Below, one piece after another: positions 15,759 to 24,845 of a stretch of 64,000 nt of DNA. Origin of the DNA: Parvicella sp964387945 (GTDB taxonomy: Bacteria; Bacteroidota; Bacteroidia; Flavobacteriales_D; Parvicellaceae). A program made the position numbers and the translations under genes. Within the stretch, counting starts at the first letter, position 1. Each line of letters begins with the position of its first letter. The stretch is taken from assembly GCA_964387945.1 (NCBI GenBank), contig CAYLYX010000003.1, positions 248,001 to 312,000 of the forward strand. The letters are read 5' to 3'. Below the pieces are notes generated by a model that was given only the letters and a program-made list of their open reading frames with translations, was not told where the DNA came from and made no database searches.

Positions 15759-18701
15759 ATGAGTTTTTACGATCACAAGGCAGTTGAGCAGAAATGGAGA
15801 AAGTACTGGGCAGAAAACCAGACCTATAAAGTAGAGGAAGATTACAATAAGGAAAAATTCTATGTCTTAGACATGTTTCCCTACCCAAGTGGAGCAGGAT
15901 TGCATGTAGGGCACCCGCTGGGCTATATCGCTAGTGACATTTACGCGAGATATAAAAAAGCGCAAGGATTCAACGTGCTGCATCCTATGGGGTATGACTC
16001 TTTCGGGTTGCCGGCAGAACAATATGCCATTCAGACAGGGCAGCACCCTGCGATCACAACAGAAAACAATATTGCGAGATATAGAGATCAATTAGATCAA
16101 ATTGGTTTTGCATTTGATTGGAGTAGAGAAGTGCGAACTTCTGATCCAAAATATTACCGTTGGACGCAGTGGATCTTTAAGGAGATTTTCAACTCTTGGT
16201 ATAACAACGATACCAACAAAGCCGAAAGCATTGAAACACTTGTAGAAAAATTCGAAACAGAAGGAAATGCAAACATCAATGCGGTGTGTGATGATACGCC
16301 AACATTTTCAGCAGAAGATTGGAACGGATGGGATATCAAGCGGCAGCGAGAAGTATTGATGAATTACCGTTTGGCTTTTCTAGCTGATAGTTGGGTAAAC
16401 TGGTGTCCTGCATTGGGTACGGTATTGGCAAACGATGAGGTAAAAGACGGTGTTTCCGAAAGGGGAGGACATCCTGTGGAGCAGAAATTGATGCGTCAGT
16501 GGAGCATGCGAATTACGGCTTACGCAGATCGTTTATTGACAGGATTGGACGAAATAGATTTTTCGGATTCGTTGAAAGAACAACAAAGAAACTGGATTGG
16601 TAAGTCCAATGGAGCGTCCGTTTTCTTTGAGGTGGAGGGGTCAAACCAAAAAGTAGAGGTTTTTACCACACGCCCCGATACGATTTTTGGGGTTACCTTC
16701 ATGGTGTTAGCACCAGAGCATGAGTTGGTGGATCAAATCACAACAGAAGAATACAAAGATGCCGTTGCCGATTACAAGCAAAAAGCTGCATTGAAGACCG
16801 AAAGAGATCGTCAGGCAAATGTGAAAGACATTACCGGACAGTTTACCGGAGCGTATGCGATTCACCCATTTACCGGAGACAAAGTTCAGATTTGGATTGG
16901 AGAGTACGTACTAGCAGGTTATGGAACAGGAGCAGTGATGGCCGTTCCAGCTGGAGATCAAAGAGATTATGATTTTGCCAAGCATTTTGGGATTGATATT
17001 CCTAACATTTTTGAAGGAATAGACATTTCAGAAGTAGCTTATGCCGACAAAGGAGCTGTGTTGGCTAACAGTGATTTCCTAAACGGACTGGATGCACATA
17101 CGGGAATTCAAAAAGCCATTGAAGAAATTGAAAAGAGAGGATTTGGAAAAGGCAAAGTAAACTTTAGGTTACGCGATGCGATCTTCTCCAGACAACGCTA
17201 CTGGGGAGAACCCTTCCCGATTTACTATCAACACGATGTGCCTTATGCGCTCGAAGATGCTTTGTTGCCGGTTACACTTCCAGAAGTAGATAAATATTTA
17301 CCTACCGAAGACGGTGAGCCGCCATTGGCACGAGCCAACGAAGAAGATTGGGAAGTATTTGCCGGAGACCGCATGGAGTACAACACCATGCCGGGTTGGG
17401 CAGGGAGTTCTTGGTATTTCTTGCGCTACATGGACCCGCATAACGAAGAGGTCTTTGCCGATAAAAAGAAACTGGATTACTGGAACCAGGTAGATCTATA
17501 CATTGGTGGGGCAGAGCACGCAACTGGACACTTGCTGTACTCGCGTTTCTGGACCAAGTTTCTATATGATAGAGGCTATATCTCATTTGACGAGCCGTTC
17601 AAGAAATTGATCAACCAGGGTATGATTCTGGGAAATTCTGCATTTGTTAATATAGTATTGCCAAGAGCAAAATCTGAATTGAAGATGTCCGAGAATTTTG
17701 AAGTCCAAATGGATAGAACTAAAATAGAACAGAGTTCTAAGATCTCAAGCCGGGTGTTATTGGTTTCTGACAAAGTATATCAGAATATCAAGAAAAATGG
17801 TTTTGATTCTGAGGTTGACGAATGGTTTAAGAGGGAATATGAAGGGTTCCTAGTTGAGGCTTCGTATTCAGCGGAAAACGTAATTAGGACAAGAGTTGAT
17901 ATTAATTTGTTGGATGGAGATAAGTTAATTGATAGAGAAGGTTTGAGGTCATGGATGCCTCAATATAAAAATGCTGAGTTCCTGTCTAATGAAGTTTATG
18001 TTTGTTCTAGAGAAGTCGAAAAAATGTCTAAGTCGAAATACAACGTACAGACACCAGATGAGTTGATTGAACGATTTGGGGCAGACACACTACGCTGCTA
18101 CGAAATGTTTCTAGGACCTCTTGAGCAATACAAACCCTGGGATGTAAAAGGAATCAATGGAGTCAATAACTTCCTGAAGAAACTGTGGAGATTATTTCAC
18201 AACAACGATACGTTTGAAGTGTCAGAAGGAGAACCTACTAAGGATAGCATGAAGACCCTTCACAAGACCATCAAGAAAGTAACCGAAGAGTTAGATCGCT
18301 ATTCGTTTAACACGGTGGTGAGTACCATGATGATTGCGGTAAACGAACTGAACGAGCAGAACTGCAATAACAAACACGTTTTGGAAAACTTGGTGATCTT
18401 GTTGTCACCGTATGCACCGCACATTTCAGAGGAGTTGTGGTCACTGCTTGGACATAGTGATTCCGTTACCAAAGCGGCATGGCCGAATTTCGATCCAAGT
18501 GTACTGGTAGAGAATAGTTTTGAGTATCCTGTATCTTTTAACGGAAAGATGCGTTTTAAACTTGAACTTCCTACTGATTTGAGTAAAGAAGAAGTGGAGA
18601 AAGAAGTCTTGGCTGCGGAGAAAACGGCTCAGTATTTGGAGGGGAAACCGGTGAAAAAGGTAATTGTAGTGCCAAAGAAAATTGTAAACGTAGTGGTGTA
18701 A
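15759..18701 (+). CDS. leuS: Leucyl-tRNA synthetase with an expanded pre-KMSKS region
   Basis: A class I synthetase that charges tRNA-Leu. The 980-residue protein has the HIGH-type motif H49-V-G-H52 after PYPSGAGL, a CP1 editing domain (about 250-450, with GYGTGAVMAVPAGD and the TTRPDTIFG threonine-rich loop), the GGAEHATGHLLYSRF segment, K755-M-S-K-S759 and a C-terminal anticodon-binding region. It is larger than the usual Bacteroidota enzyme (about 920-945 residues). The excess lies between about 631 and 715, before the usual R-VDINLL segment ahead of KMSKS, and this stretch is AT-richer than its flanks. A -7-like box, TAACTTTG, sits at 15729-15736. A palindromic repeat begins seven bases after the stop. 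Confidence 0.95.
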   Translation: MSFYDHKAVEQKWRKYWAENQTYKVEEDYNKEKFYVLDMFPYPSGAGLHVGHPLGYIASDIYARYKKAQGFNVLHPMGYDSFGLPAEQYAIQTGQHPAITTENNIARYRDQLDQIGFAFDWSREVRTSDPKYYRWTQWIFKEIFNSWYNNDTNKAESIETLVEKFETEGNANINAVCDDTPTFSAEDWNGWDIKRQREVLMNYRLAFLADSWVNWCPALGTVLANDEVKDGVSERGGHPVEQKLMRQWSMRITAYADRLLTGLDEIDFSDSLKEQQRNWIGKSNGASVFFEVEGSNQKVEVFTTRPDTIFGVTFMVLAPEHELVDQITTEEYKDAVADYKQKAALKTERDRQANVKDITGQFTGAYAIHPFTGDKVQIWIGEYVLAGYGTGAVMAVPAGDQRDYDFAKHFGIDIPNIFEGIDISEVAYADKGAVLANSDFLNGLDAHTGIQKAIEEIEKRGFGKGKVNFRLRDAIFSRQRYWGEPFPIYYQHDVPYALEDALLPVTLPEVDKYLPTEDGEPPLARANEEDWEVFAGDRMEYNTMPGWAGSSWYFLRYMDPHNEEVFADKKKLDYWNQVDLYIGGAEHATGHLLYSRFWTKFLYDRGYISFDEPFKKLINQGMILGNSAFVNIVLPRAKSELKMSENFEVQMDRTKIEQSSKISSRVLLVSDKVYQNIKKNGFDSEVDEWFKREYEGFLVEASYSAENVIRTRVDINLLDGDKLIDREGLRSWMPQYKNAEFLSNEVYVCSREVEKMSKSKYNVQTPDELIERFGADTLRCYEMFLGPLEQYKPWDVKGINGVNNFLKKLWRLFHNNDTFEVSEGEPTKDSMKTLHKTIKKVTEELDRYSFNTVVSTMMIAVNELNEQNCNNKHVLENLVILLSPYAPHISEELWSLLGHSDSVTKAAWPNFDPSVLVENSFEYPVSFNGKMRFKLELPTDLSKEEVEKEVLAAEKTAQYLEGKPVKKVIVVPKKIVNVVV
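17649..17900 (+). other. Divergent AT-rich insertion within leuS
   Basis: This covers about residues 631-714 of LeuRS, between the conserved GMILGNSAFV and the RVDINLL segment that leads to KMSKS. From memory of other Bacteroidota enzymes, about 30 residues are normal here; this has about 83. My hand count gives 126 G+C of 360 bases (35%) for 17641-18000, against 103 of 240 (43%) for the flanking lines 17461-17580 and 18061-18180. The edges are approximate. Confidence 0.6.
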
Positions 18702-18708
18702 TTGGATG

Positions 18709-18782
18709 TTAGACGCTTGACATTTGACGCTAGATATGTGCTAAGAGCATTAGCCGAGCGTCAAACATCAAAAATCAAGCGT
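18709..18782. repeat. Palindromic dispersed repeat, copy 1 (after leuS)
   Basis: The left arm contains ACGCTTGA (18713-18720) and TTTGACGCT. The right arm contains AGCGTCAAA and TCAAGCGT, ending at 18782. Reverse-complementing the right arm aligns the outer eight and inner nine bases with a bulge between. The same words recur in three copies at 60175-62292. It lies between the leuS stop and the dCMP deaminase start. Confidence 0.75.
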
Positions 18783-18825
18783 GCTAAGGATAAAATAGTT
18801 TAATTTGTAGTACTAAAGTAGATTT

Positions 18826-19254
18826 GTGGGACCGAAGAAGCAGTTAAAATTTGACAAGGCGTATTTAAGAATGGCGACCGAGTGGGCAAAATTGAGTCAC
18901 TGTACGCGTAAACAAGTTGGTGCGATCATTGTTAAAGATAGAATGATCATCTCCGATGGGTTTAACGGTACACCGTCTGGTTTTGAGAACTGTTGTGAAG
19001 ATGACGAAGGGTACACCAAATGGTATGTGCTACACGCAGAGGCCAACGCGATTTTAAAAGTGGCAGGAAGTACGCAAAGTTGTGAAGGAGCTACGCTGTA
19101 CCTCACGCTTTCTCCCTGTAAAGAATGTTCCAAATTGGTGCATCAGGCAGGTATAAAGCGATTGGTTTACATGAATGGTTATAAAGACGATGATGGACTC
19201 GCATTTTTGCGCAAAGCAGGTGTAGAGGTCGTGCAAATTGAAGATATTGAGTAA
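18826..19254 (+). CDS. dCMP deaminase / ComEB-type cytidine deaminase family protein
   Basis: A zinc-dependent deaminase of 142 residues, likely converting dCMP to dUMP for dTMP synthesis. The zinc site is visible as H70-A-E72 (with Glu as proton shuttle) and P-C98-K-E-C101. The phrases QVGAIIVKDRMIISDGFNG and GFENCCEDDE are typical of the dCMP deaminase (ComEB) subgroup. It starts at a GTG, and the family alignment (MGxKKQLKFDKAYLRMA) supports that start. Its stop overlaps the ATG of the S41 protease gene (TAATG), so the two form an operon, a common pairing in Flavobacteriales. Confidence 0.9.
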   Translation: MGPKKQLKFDKAYLRMATEWAKLSHCTRKQVGAIIVKDRMIISDGFNGTPSGFENCCEDDEGYTKWYVLHAEANAILKVAGSTQSCEGATLYLTLSPCKECSKLVHQAGIKRLVYMNGYKDDDGLAFLRKAGVEVVQIEDIE

Positions 19255-20945
19255 TGAGCGAAGAGTACACCGAAATAAAAATTGAACATTACGTTCAAAA
19301 AAGTTCCAAAAGGCCTACTAGCGATGGAGGTGGAGACTGTTCGAACAAATGGGTGATCTATATCATGCCATTGCTATTGGCAGGGGTGGCTGTGCTGTTT
19401 TATAACATTGGTGCGAGCAAGTTTAAGTCAGAAGAAGCTATTCAGCGGGAAGAACAGATTTCCAGAATTAGTGAAATTATCCAAATCGTAGAAGAAAATT
19501 ATGTGGATTCGGTAGATGCGGAGGCATTGTACTTATCGTCTATCAATGGAATGTTAGAGAAATTAGATCCGCATTCTGTTTATATCCCTTACGAAGATGT
19601 AGAAGCGAGTAATGAGCAGCTGCAAGGACATTTTGGAGGTGTTGGAATCCGTTTTATCATTTTGCGAGATACCTTGATGGTGACCAACGTGATTGAAGGA
19701 GCGCCAGCTGCGAATGCAGGAATCAAAGGAGGAGATCGAATTGTGGCTGTAGATGGCGAAAACATTGCAAGCATTGGTTTGGATATTCAGGGCGTACACG
19801 ATCGCTTGAAAGGGGAGTTTGGTTCTTCCATCAAGCTATCGGTTATTCACAGCGGAAGCGATGAAGTAAAAGATTTCAAGTTCCAGCGAGGAGATATTCC
19901 ATTGTACTCGGTAGATGGAGCTTACATGATTACGGATGAGATTGGTGTGATCAAGATAACCAGTTTCTCAAGCTATACAGATACGGAATTTGATCAAGCC
20001 GTTACCCGATTGAAGAAACAAGGTATGAAGAAGATCATTGTAGACCTACGATACAATGGTGGAGGTTATATGCACACCGCCATCAACGTAGCCGATGAGT
20101 TCTTGAAAGCTGGTAAGTTGATCGTTTATACCGAAGGAACGCACGTGGAAAAGCAAGAGACCTTTGCAACGGAATTTGGTCAATGCGAGAGCATGCCAAC
20201 TGTTGTTTTAATCAACAGCAGCACAGCATCTGCAAGTGAGATTGTCTCTGGAGCACTTCAGGATAACGACAGAGCGATCATTATCGGACGCAGATCTTTT
20301 GGAAAAGGGTTGGTTCAGCGTCCAATGGAATTGCCAGACGGATCGGAACTGAGGTTAACGATCAGCAGGTATTATACACCAACCGGAAGAAGTATTCAGA
20401 GACCTTACGGTGAAGGGATTGACTATGAGGCAGAATTCTATGAGCGTTATGAAAATGGAGAACTCCAAGAAATTGATAGTACCATCTTCGAGAACGCTCC
20501 AAAGTTTACCACGCCAAAAGGAAAAACCGTTTACGGAGGTGGAGGAATCATGCCAGACATCTTCGTTCCAATTGATACGTCTGGAGGTTCTTATTACCTG
20601 ACGAATGTCAATTACTCGGATGCGTATCGCAATTTCTGCTTCGACTATTTGGATAAGCACAGAGTAAATTTCGAAAAGTATAAAACAGATGTACAGTTCA
20701 ATGATCAGTTTAATGTATCTGACGATCTGCTCCAAGAGTTTGTTAACTATGCGAGCAAGTATGAAGACATTGCGCCCATCGAAAAGGATATCGCCTATTC
20801 AAAAGCTCGCCTAAAGTCTAATTTAAAAGCAGAGTTAGGAACGTATTTGTTCGAATTCTCAGCACGCTATCTGGTGAATATTCCTTTTGATAAGGAAATT
20901 CAAATCGCAGTTGAAAAGTTAGAAGAACCTGAAAGAGAGTTGTAA
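19254..20945 (+). CDS. S41 family C-terminal processing peptidase with PDZ domain
   Basis: A 563-residue CtpA/Prc-like serine protease. One membrane anchor lies near residues 32-51 (WVIYIMPLLLAGVAVLFYNI), so the protease domain faces the periplasm. A PDZ domain (about 110-200) contains GGVGIRF and the GIKGGDRIVAVDGE loop. The S41 core has KKIIVDLRYNGGG, the nucleophile motif INSSTASASEIVSGALQDN and the lysine motif RRSFGKGLVQ, the Ser-Lys dyad arrangement of the family. These enzymes trim C-termini of envelope or secreted proteins. The gene is translationally coupled to the deaminase gene. Confidence 0.93.
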   Translation: MSEEYTEIKIEHYVQKSSKRPTSDGGGDCSNKWVIYIMPLLLAGVAVLFYNIGASKFKSEEAIQREEQISRISEIIQIVEENYVDSVDAEALYLSSINGMLEKLDPHSVYIPYEDVEASNEQLQGHFGGVGIRFIILRDTLMVTNVIEGAPAANAGIKGGDRIVAVDGENIASIGLDIQGVHDRLKGEFGSSIKLSVIHSGSDEVKDFKFQRGDIPLYSVDGAYMITDEIGVIKITSFSSYTDTEFDQAVTRLKKQGMKKIIVDLRYNGGGYMHTAINVADEFLKAGKLIVYTEGTHVEKQETFATEFGQCESMPTVVLINSSTASASEIVSGALQDNDRAIIIGRRSFGKGLVQRPMELPDGSELRLTISRYYTPTGRSIQRPYGEGIDYEAEFYERYENGELQEIDSTIFENAPKFTTPKGKTVYGGGGIMPDIFVPIDTSGGSYYLTNVNYSDAYRNFCFDYLDKHRVNFEKYKTDVQFNDQFNVSDDLLQEFVNYASKYEDIAPIEKDIAYSKARLKSNLKAELGTYLFEFSARYLVNIPFDKEIQIAVEKLEEPEREL

Positions 20946-20956
20946 AACACTTTGAA

Positions 20957-21496
20957 GTGAAGTTAATCATCATACTTGTTTTTCTCTCTTACAATGTTTT
21001 TGCTCAGAAGGAGATAGTCAAACTGAGTTGCAATGATGAGTTCGTTTCTAGATTTGAAATAAAACCTCTTAGCATAGAAAACAAAACTTACAGTTTGATT
21101 AATCTGGAGTTACGTACTTACGGGCAAAGAAAATATTACGATTGTACGGTAATCGTGTTTGATGCGAATGGAGACTCTACGTCAGCCTATGGTGCTCGTT
21201 GCAGAGAAAATTATTCATTTATTTTAAGTGCCAATTTTCTGAATGAGTTTCCAGACATTTGTTTTTACAACTCTAGTAATTCAAGAGTGGTCTCCACGAG
21301 TCTTACAGTCACTTTTTATTCGGATGACGGGAACTCCGTTACTAACTATTTCATTAATCCCACTGACTATGACTCTTGTTATTATGATGCGGAGTTTAGG
21401 TTGGGAAATATTGATGGTGTTGTTTTAAAGAATATAGAGTTTGGGGATGATTTTGAAAGAACTTACTACTTGTGGCAAGGTATTATGCTAAGGTAG
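20957..21496 (+). CDS. Hypothetical secreted protein
   Basis: A 179-residue protein starting at GTG 20957, 11 bases after the protease gene. It has a clear signal peptide (MKLIIILVFLSYNVFAQ). The mature part is beta-rich, with scattered Cys residues and no family I recognise. It overlaps the convergent EamA gene by nine bases at the 3' end. The upstream protease may share its transcript, but a functional link is only a guess. Confidence 0.6.
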   Translation: MKLIIILVFLSYNVFAQKEIVKLSCNDEFVSRFEIKPLSIENKTYSLINLELRTYGQRKYYDCTVIVFDANGDSTSAYGARCRENYSFILSANFLNEFPDICFYNSSNSRVVSTSLTVTFYSDDGNSVTNYFINPTDYDSCYYDAEFRLGNIDGVVLKNIEFGDDFERTYYLWQGIMLR

Positions 21497-22396
21497 TTTC
21501 TTTTTCCGATCCTTCATTTTAAAGTAACCATTGAGGAAAATAATCCCAATGATAATCAATGCACCAATGTAAAACGTGGGGGTCATTTTTTCGTCTTTCG
21601 GCCAGATAATCACAGCCAATACGATAGAGTAGATGGGCTCAAGGTTGATTGCCATTACCACGGTGTAGGGAGAGAGTTCTTTCATCACATCCACGCTCAC
21701 GATATAGGCAAATGATGTGCAGAGAAGTCCTAGAATAGCTACGTAGACAAAGTCCATCGGTCGTAGCACCAACACACTCAACTGATCATGGTATTCATAC
21801 CCCACCACCAGCATCAAAAAGACGAAAGCAAAGCTTAACTCCAAAAAGGAGATGTTTTTTGACCTTCTTCCTTTTTTAATCAAAACACCGTTGATCACCG
21901 TAAACCAAGACGACAGCGAAGCCGAGAATAAGCTCATTAACATTCCGGGAAGGTATTTACTTTCAAAGAAGGGTTTGCCAGGCTCTTTACAGACGTAAAA
22001 TATTCCGATAACGGTGATCAATCCCAGCAATGTTTCGCGATAATCCAGCTTTCGTTTGAAGTAAAGCGGCTCTAGCAAAGACGTAAAGAAAGCACCGCTG
22101 GAGAAGCAAATCAGCGCTACGCTCACGTTACTCAGTTTAATCGAACCAAAAAAAGTAATCCAGTGGAGACCCACGATAGCACCCACGTACCAGGTTTCTT
22201 TAATCGCTTGCTTGCTAATGTTGATCCGATAACCCGTTAGTTTGAAATACGCAAAAATGCCAATCACTGCAATAATCAACCGATAGAATACGATGACGAT
22301 TTCATCTGCCTCAATGAGTTTGCCCAGTATTCCTGTCACCCCAAAGATCAGAACGGTAAGGTGTAAGAGGAAAAGGTTTTTGTACTTGGTCATCAC
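21488..22396 (-). CDS. EamA/DMT family transporter
   Basis: A 302-residue protein with ten hydrophobic segments arranged as two EamA repeats, the drug/metabolite transporter fold. Typical phrases are LKLIEADEIVIVFYRLIIAVIG in the first repeat and LCTSFAYIVSVDVMKELSPYTVVMAINLEPIYSIVLA in the second. The cargo cannot be told from sequence. It stands alone on the minus strand and overlaps the 3' end of the upstream plus-strand gene by nine bases. Confidence 0.9.
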   Translation of the reverse strand: MMTKYKNLFLLHLTVLIFGVTGILGKLIEADEIVIVFYRLIIAVIGIFAYFKLTGYRINISKQAIKETWYVGAIVGLHWITFFGSIKLSNVSVALICFSSGAFFTSLLEPLYFKRKLDYRETLLGLITVIGIFYVCKEPGKPFFESKYLPGMLMSLFSASLSSWFTVINGVLIKKGRRSKNISFLELSFAFVFLMLVVGYEYHDQLSVLVLRPMDFVYVAILGLLCTSFAYIVSVDVMKELSPYTVVMAINLEPIYSIVLAVIIWPKDEKMTPTFYIGALIIIGIIFLNGYFKMKDRKKKLP

Positions 22397-22562
22397 GGTG
22401 CGAAGTAAGTAAAAAATGTTTTTTGTTGAGCATCTAATTTCCAGAACGAATCCAAAACAAATATTTTTTCATCTTGGCGCAGAAAGATGTGTTTTTTTGG
22501 AGGTGTAAAAATTTAGAAAAGCAAAATTGTTTCGTAAATTAGTACCAGCAATCTACCGAACG

Positions 22563-23048
22563 ATGAAAAAAACAATATTACTACTTATACTTGGGTTTTT
22601 TGCGATGAGTTGTCAAGAAGAATCATCAGCAGAAGAAACCAATGCGCCTAATGAAGTGAATGAAAAAGTACCGGTAGTAGAACCGGAAACTGAGTTTCAG
22701 CAAACCAATGTGGTTACACCCGAGTTTTGGGAGAGTTTTGAAACTGACGTAAGAGTCGTTTTTTTCTATTCTAAAAAGGAAAGTTCTGCTGATCTCGTTC
22801 ATCAGGTAAAAGAAAAAGTCATTGAACAAGAGGCTTCGCTTAATTATATTTTTCACGAGTATCATACGGACGACAACATGGGAATGGTGCAGGTAGACGA
22901 TAATGTTTTCTTCAACTTATCCGAATACCTCTGGAACAGTGATGAAGGTTTTGTTTTGCTACGAAAAGGAGCGATGTTACACGTTCCAGCAAGTGAACTT
23001 CCGGCCGAAGGGCTAGGATCTCAAGTAGCTGATTTCTTTACTGAATAG
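22563..23048 (+). CDS. Hypothetical lipoprotein
   Basis: I place the start at ATG 22563, twelve codons inside the longest frame, because a lipoprotein signal follows at once: MKKTILLLILGFFAMSC with a lipobox Cys at 17. The 161-residue protein then has an acidic spacer and a domain of about 100 residues (VRVVFFYSKKES onward) that is faintly thioredoxin-like by its beta-alpha pattern. It has no CxxC. It meets the convergent comF-like gene with a one-base gap. Confidence 0.65.
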   Translation: MKKTILLLILGFFAMSCQEESSAEETNAPNEVNEKVPVVEPETEFQQTNVVTPEFWESFETDVRVVFFYSKKESSADLVHQVKEKVIEQEASLNYIFHEYHTDDNMGMVQVDDNVFFNLSEYLWNSDEGFVLLRKGAMLHVPASELPAEGLGSQVADFFTE

Positions 23049-23049
23049 G

Positions 23050-23730
23050 CTAGTTTCCACTCGCCACTACTGCTATACTTACCGAGTTCGCACCGTGTTG
23101 AAGGAGTTGATGAGCACAGCTTTCTAACGTAGATCCAGTAGTCACTACGTCATCTACCAACAAGATGTTTTTTCCTTGAATTGCAGCAGGTTTTTTGATG
23201 TCAAAAATCGAAGAAACGTTTTGCCAGCGATCAAATTTACTTTTTCGCGTTTGAGAAGCGGTGTGAACGGTCCTTTTTAGAACGCTGGTTGAGTAAGGAA
23301 TGGAGGTTACTTCTCCCAGTCCTTTCGCCAAAAAATCCGATTGATTATATCCACGTAGCCTTTCCTTCTTTGGATGAAGTGGAATGGGGAGAATGAGGTC
23401 AACTTCCGTTGCTTTTGAAGAACTGGCCAATGCCTTTCCCATTTCTCTTCCCAAAAACTCGCCCACCTGTGTCTTTCCATTGTATTTCAGGGAATGGAGA
23501 AGGGATTGTAGTTTCCCTCCTTTGGTAAATTGAAAGACCGAAAAACCGAAGGTTAATTCAATTCGACCCCAAAATAACTTGGCCACAGGATTGTCATTGT
23601 AATTGACGAAATTAGTCCTAGGAAGTTCCGTCAGACAAAAAACACAGCAGTCATGCTCGCCTTTGTTCAGCGTTTGATGGCAACAAATGCAATTTTGAGG
23701 ATAAAATAACGAAACTAGATCGTTTAACAT
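23050..23730 (-). CDS. ComF family phosphoribosyltransferase-like protein
   Basis: A 226-residue protein with an N-terminal four-Cys zinc-finger region (CICCHQ...CCVFC, about residues 14-33) and a C-terminal phosphoribosyltransferase-type domain carrying the PRPP loop ILLVDDVVTTGSTL. The phrase RLRGYNQSDFLAKGL is characteristic of ComF/GntX. In naturally competent bacteria ComF is needed for DNA uptake across the inner membrane. Here it stands alone, so a competence role is only suggested by homology. Confidence 0.92.
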   Translation of the reverse strand: MLNDLVSLFYPQNCICCHQTLNKGEHDCCVFCLTELPRTNFVNYNDNPVAKLFWGRIELTFGFSVFQFTKGGKLQSLLHSLKYNGKTQVGEFLGREMGKALASSSKATEVDLILPIPLHPKKERLRGYNQSDFLAKGLGEVTSIPYSTSVLKRTVHTASQTRKSKFDRWQNVSSIFDIKKPAAIQGKNILLVDDVVTTGSTLESCAHQLLQHGANSVSIAVVASGN

Positions 23731-23828
23731 AGTTGTGGTTAAAAGAAACTTATTACAGTAATAATCGTTATAAGGATAACAATTACCTTTGATTTTAATA
23801 CGATTAAAAGTAGTAAAGATTTAACTAA

Positions 23829-24839
23829 ATGGAAAATAAACCAGCACAAACTCCGAATAATAATTCGGCCGCTCCGAAGAAGAAATCTTCTGCAAAAGAT
23901 GCGATTTACATCATCATTATTTTGCTGTTGCTTGGGGTTGGCGGATATTTTGGTTTTGAACTCGGACAGATGAAAAAGGATTTGGCAGAGTGTGGTAAGC
24001 AAACAGAACAACTACAGAGTGACAAAGATGAGTTGAATGAGATTTTGAAGAATACAGGGATCATTGCAGAAGCGGATAACAAAGAACTGAAGGAGAACCT
24101 AGTGGCGATGCTGCAGCAATACGATGATTTGGAATCATCAAACGTAGAAATGAATGATTCTATTGCTGCTCAAAAGGCTAAGATTCAGGAATTGCTGCTT
24201 GAAGTGGAAACGCTAGAGAATGAGAAGAAAAAGGACTGGGGTAAAATCTATAAACTCAAGAAGGAAACAGAGACACTGAGAGAGATTATGAAAGGATACA
24301 TCCATACCATTGATTCGCTGAATACGCTGAACATTAACTTACAGAACACCATTGTTCTGAAAGATCAGCACATCAGTGACATCAATAAGGATTTGACCAA
24401 TGTGAAGGATCAAAACTCACAACTGGAAGAAACCGTTGCAGCGGGAAGTATCCTGCAGTCGGTTAACATTTCTGCCTTGGCAATAAAAGTGAAGGGCAGC
24501 GGAGCACAGAAAGAAACGTCTAGAGCGAATAAGGCAGATCAGTTTAAAGCCTGTTTTACAGTGATGGAAAATAAAATTGCTAAACCAGGTACTAAGACGC
24601 TCTACATGCGTATCATTACTCCAGATGCAAAAGAATTGGCAGGAAGTAATCCGGTTTATTTTAACATGGGAGGAAAAGAAGGGGTTGCATGTATTGCCAG
24701 ACAGATAAATTATCAAAACCAAAATACAGATGTCTGTATTTATTACGAACTAGAAGAGGAGGCGATTGAAGGTTCTTATGCAGTAGAAATCTACTGCGAA
24801 GGACATCAGATAGGTAAGACTTCCTTTGCTTTAAAATAA
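23829..24839 (+). CDS. Membrane-anchored coiled-coil protein
   Basis: A 336-residue protein with a short Pro/Asn/Lys-rich cytoplasmic tail, one membrane segment (about 28-46, YIIIILLLLGVGGYFGFEL) and a long heptad-like coiled coil (about 50-205, rich in Glu, Lys, Leu and Asn). A C-terminal beta-rich domain of about 120 residues follows, with three Cys. I do not recognise the family. The arrangement suggests a periplasmic rod with a terminal sensing or binding domain. A -7-like box, TACCTTTG, lies at 23784-23791. The DUF4837 lipoprotein gene follows six bases after the stop, so the two may cooperate in the envelope. Confidence 0.65.
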   Translation: MENKPAQTPNNNSAAPKKKSSAKDAIYIIIILLLLGVGGYFGFELGQMKKDLAECGKQTEQLQSDKDELNEILKNTGIIAEADNKELKENLVAMLQQYDDLESSNVEMNDSIAAQKAKIQELLLEVETLENEKKKDWGKIYKLKKETETLREIMKGYIHTIDSLNTLNINLQNTIVLKDQHISDINKDLTNVKDQNSQLEETVAAGSILQSVNISALAIKVKGSGAQKETSRANKADQFKACFTVMENKIAKPGTKTLYMRIITPDAKELAGSNPVYFNMGGKEGVACIARQINYQNQNTDVCIYYELEEEAIEGSYAVEIYCEGHQIGKTSFALK

Positions 24840-24845
24840 ACAAAT

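Noticed and set aside
17862..17876. The pentapeptide SYSAE occurs in both the LeuRS and AspRS insertions (also 49085-49099).
   Set aside because: Five residues with different codons and no similarity around them; chance is the simplest explanation, so I do not claim the inserts are related.
18709..18782. Palindromic copy 1 as an ordinary leuS terminator.
   Set aside because: No U-run follows the stem, the arms have a bulge, and the same words recur in three copies before start codons elsewhere, so it fits the repeat family better.
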